A stretch of DNA of 6,075 bases from Clostridia bacterium (GTDB lineage: Bacteria; Bacillota; Clostridia; TANB77; CAG-508), in the NCBI GenBank assembly GCA_022790685.1, contig JAAVXQ010000065.1:1-6075 (forward strand), read 5' to 3'. The notes below the pieces were generated by a model that did not search any database, was not told where the DNA came from, and worked only from the letters and a program-made list of their open reading frames with translations. This document shows, piece after piece, positions 1 to 4,687 of the stretch. Within the stretch, counting starts at the first letter, position 1. Each line of letters opens with the position of its first letter. The translations under genes and the position numbers were made by a program.

Positions 1-81
1 CCTTGTGGTGTAAAAGGAACTTCATGTCCAGATCAATTAGCCAAAGGGCTAGAAGAAATAAAAGAAAAATTGAAAATTTAA
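1..81 (+). CDS. C-terminal end of an unrecognised protein (partial, 5' end outside window)
   Basis: An open frame enters from the left edge and ends at TAA, giving a 26-residue tail. It has two cysteines in a CGVKGTSCP stretch, followed by a Lys/Glu-rich helix. I do not recognise the family from this fragment; the Cys pair might bind metal, but nothing here proves that. The next gene's Shine-Dalgarno sequence (AAGGAG) overlaps this stop codon and only 9 bases separate the two frames, so they are probably co-transcribed. Support for coding is reading-frame continuity, codon use like the neighbours, and the tight coupling. Confidence 0.6.
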   Translation, partial: PCGVKGTSCPDQLAKGLEEIKEKLKI

Positions 82-90
82 GGAGAGTAG

Positions 91-720
91 ATGTTAGAAA
101 ATATTAGTATAAACTGCCATAGCAGTATAAAATTTAGTAAAGATAAAATATTATATTTTGATCCTTTTAGAATTAAAGAAGAAATTCATGATGCTGATAT
201 TATTTTTTGTACACACACACATTATGATCATTTATCAGAAGAAGACATAATAAAGATAAAAAAAGATATTACAAAAATAGTAGTTCCAGTAGACGGAAAA
301 GAAAAACTTATAACTTCAGGATTTGATGAAAAAAATATTATTACTGTAAATCCAGATAAAGAATATGAGATAGATAATATTAAATTTAAAACAGTTAGAG
401 CATATAATGAAAATAAAAAATTTCATCCTAAAGAAAATAACTGGGTGGGATATATAGTTTATTTAAAGAATGTAAAATATTATATTGCAGGAGATACTGA
501 TATAACTAAAGACAATAGGGGAGTTAGATGCGATGTAGCCTTTTTACCAATTGGAGGAACATATACCATGACAGCAACAGAAGCTGCAAGTTTGGCAAAT
601 GAAATAAAGCCTAAAATTGCTGTTCCAATACATTATGGTGAAATTGTTGGAGAAAAAGAAGATGTAATTGAATTTAAAAACATATTAAATTCAAATATAG
701 AATGCATTGAACTAATATAA
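91..720 (+). CDS. MBL-fold metallo-hydrolase (UlaG-like)
   Basis: This 209-residue protein is a stand-alone metallo-beta-lactamase-fold hydrolase. The zinc signature HxHxDH is complete at residues 42-47 (His42, His44, Asp46, His47). Further likely ligands are Asp135 or Asp137 in GDTD (134-137) and His181 in the PIHYG motif near the C terminus; His112 is another candidate. Length and layout fit the short UlaG-like or 'Zn-dependent hydrolase' group rather than true beta-lactamases or RNases J/Z. There is no signal peptide, so it is probably cytoplasmic. The substrate cannot be told from sequence. A strong SD overlaps the upstream stop codon and supports the ATG start. The gene ends just before a strong terminator, so it is the last gene of its unit. 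Fold assignment is secure; biological role is unknown. Confidence 0.9.
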   Translation: MLENISINCHSSIKFSKDKILYFDPFRIKEEIHDADIIFCTHTHYDHLSEEDIIKIKKDITKIVVPVDGKEKLITSGFDEKNIITVNPDKEYEIDNIKFKTVRAYNENKKFHPKENNWVGYIVYLKNVKYYIAGDTDITKDNRGVRCDVAFLPIGGTYTMTATEAASLANEIKPKIAVPIHYGEIVGEKEDVIEFKNILNSNIECIELI

Positions 721-727
721 ATTAAAT

Positions 728-765
728 AAAAATAGTATAAAGAAGCTGTCTTTATACTATTTTTT
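728..765. terminator. Bidirectional intrinsic terminator between convergent genes
   Basis: A perfect 15-bp stem (728-742 pairing with 750-764) encloses a 7-base loop, AAGCTGT. Rightward transcripts of the hydrolase gene end in the U-tract formed by the T-run at 760-765. Leftward transcripts of rsmA, whose stop lies about 12 bases away, read the same hairpin followed by a T-rich stretch. It therefore probably serves both convergent genes. Confidence 0.88.
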
Positions 766-777
766 ATATAAAAGCTT

Positions 778-1641
778 TTATAAATTATTTGTATCTAAAT
801 AATTTGATATATTAACAAAATCTTCAATAGAAAGCCTTTCAGCTCTAATAGAAGGATTTAGATTTAAACTTAAAAGCATTTTTTCTAAAGTTTCTTTTGA
901 AGCTATTTTAGAATTTGTAAGAGAGTTAAGCAAAGTTTTTCTTTTTTGCATAAATGCATATTTTATGATTTGGAAAAATAATTTTTCATTAGTTATATTA
1001 AAATTATTATTTTCCAAAATATCTAGTTTTATAACAGCAGAGTCAACTTTAGGAGCAGGAATGAAAGATGACTTAGGGACATTTAATATCATTTTAGGGT
1101 TAGAATAATAATGTATAGTATAAGTAATTGCACCACAATCTTTTCCTCCTGGAACATCAGTTAATCTTAAAGCAACTTCTTTTTGAACCATTACTGTTAT
1201 AGATGCTAAATGAAGTTTTTCTTCTAATAGTTTCATTATGATTGGTGTAGTTATATAATATGGTAAATTGGCTACAACTTTACATTTAATTAAATTCGAT
1301 TGTTTTAAATTCAAATCTATTAAACTATTTAGGTCTACTTTTAATACATCTTCATGAAGTAATTCAAAATTATTATATAAAGAAAATCTATCATTTAAAA
1401 CAGTAATCATTTTAGAATCAAGCTCTATACAAATCACTTTTCCAGCTTTTTCTAATAATTTAGATGTAAGAGTTCCAAGGCCTGGACCTATTTCTATTAC
1501 TAAATCAGTTTTACTTATTTCAGAACTATAGATAATTTCCTCTACTGCATTTTCATCTATTAAAAAATTTTGACCATAATTTTTATTTGCTGTTATATTA
1601 TATTTTTTCATAAGAAATAGTGTTTCTGCTTCTAAATTCAT
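778..1641 (-). CDS. rsmA: 16S rRNA (adenine1518-N6/adenine1519-N6)-dimethyltransferase RsmA
   Basis: RsmA (KsgA) transfers four methyl groups from SAM to two adjacent adenines in helix 45 of 16S rRNA late in 30S assembly; in other bacteria its loss gives kasugamycin resistance. The 287-residue length is normal for the family. Motifs in order: GQNFLID (23-29) near the N terminus; SAM-binding EIGPGLGTLT (50-59); acidic ELD (73-75) of motif II; HEDVL (96-100); catalytic NLPY (125-128); QKEVALRL (153-160); and FIPAPKVDSAV (193-203). The C-terminal helical rRNA-binding domain follows, including MQKRKTLLNSL (231-241). The SD AAAAGGA (plus-strand 1651-1657) lies 9 bases before ATG and fixes the start. 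The gene is transcribed alone, divergent from ccdA and convergent with the hydrolase gene. No odd residues were seen. Confidence 0.97.
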   Translation of the reverse strand: MNLEAETLFLMKKYNITANKNYGQNFLIDENAVEEIIYSSEISKTDLVIEIGPGLGTLTSKLLEKAGKVICIELDSKMITVLNDRFSLYNNFELLHEDVLKVDLNSLIDLNLKQSNLIKCKVVANLPYYITTPIIMKLLEEKLHLASITVMVQKEVALRLTDVPGGKDCGAITYTIHYYSNPKMILNVPKSSFIPAPKVDSAVIKLDILENNNFNITNEKLFFQIIKYAFMQKRKTLLNSLTNSKIASKETLEKMLLSLNLNPSIRAERLSIEDFVNISNYLDTNNL

Positions 1642-1704
1642 TTATAAAATTCCTTTTTCAATAATTTTGGATTTATTTTACTATATTTATAAAAAAACTT
1701 CAAG

Positions 1705-1745
1705 GTACATAGTAATAAGTATGAAATACATACATTACTATGTAC
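1705..1745. repeat. Long perfect inverted repeat (12-bp arms) with nested inner stem
   Basis: GTACATAGTAAT (1705-1716) is the exact reverse complement of ATTACTATGTAC (1734-1745). Inside, GTATG (1719-1723) pairs with CATAC (1729-1733), leaving a 2-base bulge and a 5-base AAATA loop. As RNA this would be a 17-bp hairpin. On the plus strand no T-run follows. On the minus strand a run of seven T follows only after CTTGAAG, which is too far for a typical terminator. It lies about 65 bases upstream of rsmA, so it could be a leader structure, a weak terminator or a protein-binding palindrome; the sequence does not decide. Confidence 0.75.
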
Positions 1746-1932
1746 AATTTCATTTGTAAATTTATAAGAATAAAAAATAAGTAGAATTTCTTTTGTATAG
1801 AATAAAAATTGTTTTTGAATAAAATTTTTTTGGAAATAAATTACTATTATATTATGACTAAAAAAATTAAAATAATTTTTGGGATAATAATATAGAATTT
1901 ATGAAAAAAATAAGAAAAAACTTATTTTATTA

Positions 1933-1970
1933 TACTGTAAAAAAACATATAAAAGCAATGCTTTACAGTA
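1933..1970. repeat. Inverted repeat with 9-bp perfect arms
   Basis: TACTGTAAA (1933-1941) is the exact reverse complement of TTTACAGTA (1962-1970), separated by 20 bases. A smaller inverted repeat, AAAATAAG / CTTATTTT (1907-1914 and 1921-1928), lies just to its left. No T-run follows, so it is not a normal terminator. It may be an operator or a fold in an RNA leader. Confidence 0.55.
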
Positions 1971-2011
1971 AAAGTGGCGAAAAGTGATTTTTAATATTTG
2001 TTTTTTTATAT

Positions 2012-2017
2012 TATAAT
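2012..2017 (+). promoter_or_regulatory. Candidate -10 element for the ccdA cluster
   Basis: A consensus TATAAT lies 88 bases upstream of the ccdA ATG. The -35 position at 17-bp spacing reads TTTTAA, a poor match, and there is no extended TG. In DNA this AT-rich a TATAAT can occur by chance. It is nevertheless the best rightward -10 I can see ahead of ccdA. Confidence 0.35.
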
Positions 2018-2031
2018 TAGTACATAGAAAA

Positions 2032-2079
2032 TCAAGTTGTAATAAAATAACAGTTATGATAAAATTAGCTATAACTTGA
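2032..2079. repeat. Stem-loop and overlapping direct repeat in the ccdA leader
   Basis: TCAAGTTGTA (2032-2041) pairs with TATAACTTGA (2070-2079), giving 10 bp with one G-U pair. Within the loop ATAAC-A-GTTAT (2047-2057) is a small palindrome. CAAGTTGTAATAAAAT (2033-2048) is followed by the near copy CAGTTATGATAAAAT (2051-2065), a period of about 18 bases. The element lies between the candidate -10 and the ccdA SD at 2086-2093, so it would be in the mRNA leader. It could be an operator or leader structure. Confidence 0.45.
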
Positions 2080-2099
2080 AGATTTAAAAGGAGATAAAT

Positions 2100-2741
2100 A
2101 TGGAATATTTTTTAGTATTTCTAGAAGGAATTGTATCTTTTATATCACCTTGCTTGTTACCAATGATACCAATATACATTTCATATATAATTGCTACAGA
2201 AGAAAAAGTAAATAAGACGAAAGAAGCTTTTATAAATTCTAGTGGATTTGTTATTGGTTTTTGGATAGTATTTTTAATATTATCGATATTTGCAAGTACC
2301 TTAGGTGGATTAGTTTCTAAATATATGAATATACTTCAAATTTTATTTGGAATAATAATTATAATATTTGGACTTAATTTTATGAATGTAATACAAATAG
2401 ATTTATTGAATTTATCAAATAATATAAAAATTAAACATGATAAAAAAAGCTTTTTTAATGCACTTTTATTTGGAATGATATTTTCAATAACTTGGACACC
2501 ATGTATAGGAGCACTTTTAGGCACTGCACTTATGATGATTATGCAAGAAGGAAAGATAATAAAAGGAATTGTTATGATAACACTTTATTGTATAGGACTT
2601 GGAATTCCTTTTATAATATGTGCAGTTTTAATAGATAAAATGAAAAATGTATTTAAGATAATAAAGAAAAATTATAAAATAATTAAAAATATATCAGGAA
2701 TATTTTTAATAGTAATTGGAATATATACAATTTTGAAGTAG
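2100..2741 (+). CDS. ccdA: CcdA-family membrane thiol-disulfide electron carrier
   Basis: CcdA proteins (the short relatives of the DsbD membrane core) pass reducing equivalents from cytoplasmic thioredoxin across the membrane to thioredoxin-like proteins outside. This 213-residue protein has about six hydrophobic segments (roughly 3-30, 47-66, 76-96, 119-148, 154-178 and 194-212). It carries the two diagnostic cysteines: Cys18 in SPCLLPMIPIYISYI near the start and Cys135 in TWTPCIGALLGTAL in the fourth segment. Additional Cys164 and Cys174 lie in the fifth segment. Length is slightly short but normal for Gram-positive CcdA. SD AAAAGGAG (2086-2093) precedes the ATG by 6 bases. The next gene, 9 bases on, encodes a membrane-tethered thioredoxin, its likely redox partner. 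Cytochrome c maturation is the textbook role, but no cytochrome genes are seen here. Confidence 0.93.
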   Translation: MEYFLVFLEGIVSFISPCLLPMIPIYISYIIATEEKVNKTKEAFINSSGFVIGFWIVFLILSIFASTLGGLVSKYMNILQILFGIIIIIFGLNFMNVIQIDLLNLSNNIKIKHDKKSFFNALLFGMIFSITWTPCIGALLGTALMMIMQEGKIIKGIVMITLYCIGLGIPFIICAVLIDKMKNVFKIIKKNYKIIKNISGIFLIVIGIYTILK

Positions 2742-2750
2742 AGGTGTTAT

Positions 2751-3284
2751 ATGAAAATAAACAATAAATTAATATTTGTTTTAATAATAATAATTACAAT
2801 AACTGCTATAATATTCAAAATATATAGTGATAAAAATGATGAGGCTAATATAGATAATAATACAAACTTAGAAGAAAGAAATAATATTTATGAAAATGTA
2901 AATATGGAAATTTCAAATGTTCAAAAAGAAGATGAAGAGGCAAAAGAAAATCTAGAAAAAGGTAAAGAAAATATTATTACTGTTACAGAAGAAAATTTTG
3001 AAGAAAGTGTGATTAAATCAGATAAAATAGTCATAGTAGATTTTTGGGCAAGTTGGTGTACACCTTGTACGTATATGTCACCAATTTTAGAAGAAATTGC
3101 TGAAGAAAATGAAGATGTTATATTAGGAAAGGTAAATGTTGATGAAGAAGAAGCATTATCTATCAAATATCAGGTAACAAGAATACCAACAATGATTATA
3201 TTTAAAAACGGAAAAGAAGAAAAGCAAATTATAGGAATTGCAAGTAAGGAAAAAATACTTAAATATATAAATGAAATAAAATAG
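2751..3284 (+). CDS. Membrane-anchored extracytoplasmic thioredoxin
   Basis: This 177-residue protein starts with a positively charged N terminus and one hydrophobic segment (about 7-23). No lipobox Cys is present, so it is probably an uncleaved anchor with the rest outside the cell. Residues 25-75 form an acidic, Asn/Glu-rich linker. The thioredoxin domain fills about 78-177: FWASWCTPC places the active-site cysteines at 103 and 106, and the cis-proline is Pro146 in RIPT. The domain is the compact TrxA type; I see no TlpA/ResA-type central insertion. Following CcdA by 9 bases, with SD AGAGGTG over the ccdA stop, it is the obvious receiver of electrons from CcdA. A disulfide reductant role like ResA or StoA is inferred; the protein target is not encoded in the sequence itself. 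Confidence 0.9.
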   Translation: MKINNKLIFVLIIIITITAIIFKIYSDKNDEANIDNNTNLEERNNIYENVNMEISNVQKEDEEAKENLEKGKENIITVTEENFEESVIKSDKIVIVDFWASWCTPCTYMSPILEEIAEENEDVILGKVNVDEEEALSIKYQVTRIPTMIIFKNGKEEKQIIGIASKEKILKYINEIK

Positions 3285-3296
3285 AGGAGAAAATAA

Positions 3297-3851
3297 ATGA
3301 AAGAAGAATTTATAGAATTATTAAAGAAAACCAATAGAGAGAATATGGATAAGCTAATAGAATTTATAGAAAAGACGGACTTTTTCAAAGCTCCAGCAAG
3401 TACAAGATTTCATGGTGCATATGAAGGAGGATTAGTCGAACACAGTTTAAAGGTTTATGAAATATTAAAAGAGAAGGCAAAGAATTCAGTAATAGAGATA
3501 ACTACACCTGAAGAAAGTTTAATAATAATAGCGTTATTACATGATATTTGTAAAGCAAATTTTTATAAAATAGATTATAGAAATGCTAAAAATGCATTAG
3601 GAGAATGGGAGAAAGTGCCATATTTTACAGTAGATGATACAATTCCATATGGACATGGAGAAAAATCTGTAATGATGTTAACAGAATATATAAAGCTTAC
3701 TAGTGAGGAAAAGTATGCAATAAGATGGCACATGGGATTTACAGAGCCAAAAGAACTATATACTACCTTAGGATTAGCTTTTAAGAAATATCCAGTTGCA
3801 TTATTAATGCATGAAGCAGATTTAGAAGCTACATATTTTTTTGATATATAA
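3297..3851 (+). CDS. HD-domain phosphohydrolase-like protein
   Basis: This soluble protein of 184 residues belongs by motif to the HD superfamily of metal-dependent phosphohydrolases. Likely metal ligands are His49 (in EGGLVEHS), the His82-Asp83 doublet (ALLHDICK) and the late acid Asp175 (MHEAD). Other conserved-looking histidines are His39, His120 (YGHGEKS), His145 (RWHMG) and His172. The set resembles the short HD proteins found in clostridia and some of their phages; the substrate (nucleotide, nucleic acid or other) cannot be read from it. No signal or membrane segment is present, so it is cytoplasmic. SD GAGGAG overlaps the thioredoxin stop codon and the gap is 12 bases, so it is probably translated from the ccdA-thioredoxin mRNA. 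It has no obvious redox link. Family confidence is good, function unknown. Confidence 0.82.
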   Translation: MKEEFIELLKKTNRENMDKLIEFIEKTDFFKAPASTRFHGAYEGGLVEHSLKVYEILKEKAKNSVIEITTPEESLIIIALLHDICKANFYKIDYRNAKNALGEWEKVPYFTVDDTIPYGHGEKSVMMLTEYIKLTSEEKYAIRWHMGFTEPKELYTTLGLAFKKYPVALLMHEADLEATYFFDI

Positions 3852-3880
3852 TTGATATAAATTATTGTAAATGATATACT
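3852..3880 (+). promoter_or_regulatory. Sigma-A-type promoter with extended -10 for the J-like/PBP unit
   Basis: TTGATA (3852-3857, 5 of 6 to TTGACA) is followed after exactly 17 bases by TATACT (3875-3880, 5 of 6 to TATAAT). TG at 3872-3873 sits in the extended -10 position. Transcription would start near 3887, leaving a leader of about 25 bases with SD AGGAG at 3898-3902. The -35 begins right after the HD gene's stop codon, and no terminator is visible before it, so read-through from the ccdA cluster is also possible. Confidence 0.72.
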
Positions 3881-3911
3881 TTAAAATAGAATAACCTAGG
3901 AGATTTGGTAT

Positions 3912-4646
3912 ATGAAGAGTTTATATGATTTATTAGGTGTAAGTGAAAAAGCAGAAAGACAAGATATATTAAATGCATATAATAATATAATTAATAGGCA
4001 AACAGATGAAAGAAAAGTAAATCAATTAAAAATAGCAGTTGATATTTTGTTAAATCCTGAGAAAAGAAAAAGATATGATAGTGATTTAAATAAGATGAGA
4101 GCGGAAGAATTAATAAAAAGTGTTGATGTATCTAGTAAATCTGAGGAGATAATAAATCAAAACAAAGAAGAAATAGACAATGAAGAATACAAAAAAAATT
4201 TAGAAAATGTAATATTAGAAGAAGCAAAAAGGCAATTAGATGAGAAAGCAAGAAAAGAAAAAGAAATTTTAAGCCATAATGCTATTAAATCTGAATTTGA
4301 AAAGATTGAAGAAAAAGAATATGAAAAAGCGCTAAAGAAGGAAGAAAAACTTAGAAAAAAAGAAATAAGAAAAGCAAAGTTAGAATATAAAGAGGCATAT
4401 GCAGAGGCATATCATGAGGAACTTAAAAAAATGGGATATGATGTAAAAGCTCCTTGGACTAGAAAAAGAATAAAAAGCTTAATTATATCTTTAGTAACAG
4501 TGATAGTTATAATTTTTATAGTTTCTAAAATACCTTTTGTTAGAAATGCATTTAAAGATTTATATGATTCAAATATTATAATAAAAAGTTTAGTAGATAT
4601 ATTTATTTCTATTTTAAATGCAATTAAAATGACATTTGATAAATAA
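3912..4646 (+). CDS. J-domain-like, coiled-coil membrane protein lacking the HPD motif
   Basis: The 244-residue protein begins like a DnaJ J domain: SLYDLLGVSEKAERQDILNA (residues 3-22) matches helices I-II and LLNPEKRKRYD (46-56) matches the end of helices III-IV. The intervening loop reads IINRQTDERK and has no His-Pro-Asp, the triad needed to stimulate DnaK ATPase, so this is a J-like domain, probably not a working DnaK co-chaperone. Residues 90-175 are a highly charged Glu/Lys helix, likely coiled coil. A membrane segment lies at about 188-205 (IKSLIISLVTVIVIIFIV), and a further amphipathic or hydrophobic stretch at 221-240. The topology suggests the J-like and coiled-coil parts are cytoplasmic. 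SD AGGAG lies 9 bases before ATG. It is first in the unit driven by the 3852-3880 promoter, directly ahead of the PBP. Its role is unknown; a scaffold or partner for the transpeptidase is a guess. Confidence 0.78.
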   Translation: MKSLYDLLGVSEKAERQDILNAYNNIINRQTDERKVNQLKIAVDILLNPEKRKRYDSDLNKMRAEELIKSVDVSSKSEEIINQNKEEIDNEEYKKNLENVILEEAKRQLDEKARKEKEILSHNAIKSEFEKIEEKEYEKALKKEEKLRKKEIRKAKLEYKEAYAEAYHEELKKMGYDVKAPWTRKRIKSLIISLVTVIVIIFIVSKIPFVRNAFKDLYDSNIIIKSLVDIFISILNAIKMTFDK

Positions 4647-4657
4647 TTAGTAGAAAA

Positions 4658-4665
4658 GTGGTGAT
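4658..4665 (+). promoter_or_regulatory. Unusually placed ribosome binding site before the PBP gene
   Basis: GTGGTGAT contains GGTGAT, which can pair with the ATCACC of the 16S rRNA 3' end; the wider GAAAAGTGGTGATT resembles the full anti-SD complement with changes. It ends 22 bases before the in-frame ATG at 4688, which is too far for normal use. ATG 4688 has no closer SD. Alternative in-frame starts are GTG 4658, GTG 4661 (both inside this element) and ATT 4670, which is the one at normal SD spacing. Confidence 0.4.
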
Positions 4666-4687
4666 TAATATTAAAAGTAATGCAAAG

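Larger units (their letters stand above)
1642..2099. other. Divergent intergenic region rich in inverted repeats, no convincing gene
   Basis: These 458 very AT-rich bases lie between the start codons of rsmA (leftward) and ccdA (rightward), so they should hold both promoters. At least four inverted repeats can be seen by eye (1705-1745, 1907-1928, 1933-1970, 2032-2079), plus an imperfect direct repeat at 2033-2065. I recognise no riboswitch, T-box or tRNA. A 28-codon ATG frame at 1901-1987 (starting MKKIRKN) has no properly spaced SD and is probably chance. A promoter for rsmA could not be assigned with confidence. Confidence 0.7.

Noticed and set aside
1705..1745. Intrinsic terminator call for the long inverted repeat
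   Set aside because: No T-run follows on the plus strand. On the minus strand the T-run is separated from the stem by about seven bases, and no gene lies upstream to be terminated.
1901..1987. 28-codon small protein gene
   Set aside because: There is no correctly spaced SD, no recognisable family, and ATG frames of this length are common in such AT-rich DNA. Kept only as part of a low-interest finding.
1971..2000. AAAAGTGGCGAAAAGTGATT resembling MraZ-type GTGGG repeats, and similar to the sequence before the PBP gene (4654-4670)
   Set aside because: Only one unit has GTGG, the GGG core and regular spacing are missing, and no mraZ or rsmH is nearby. The likeness to the PBP leader is short and AT-driven.
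1642..2099. Riboswitch or T-box in the rsmA/ccdA intergenic region
   Set aside because: I see no T-box core, no known aptamer signature and no terminator/antiterminator pair; the hairpins present do not match a class I know.
2336..2524. Minus-strand open frame inside ccdA
   Set aside because: It lies wholly opposite a well-supported CcdA coding frame, has no recognisable motif and no SD.
2921..3388. Two minus-strand open frames opposite the thioredoxin and HD genes
   Set aside because: They give low-complexity Ser/Phe/Ile-rich products, the usual antisense image of Glu/Lys-rich AT-rich genes. The forward frames have clear motifs.
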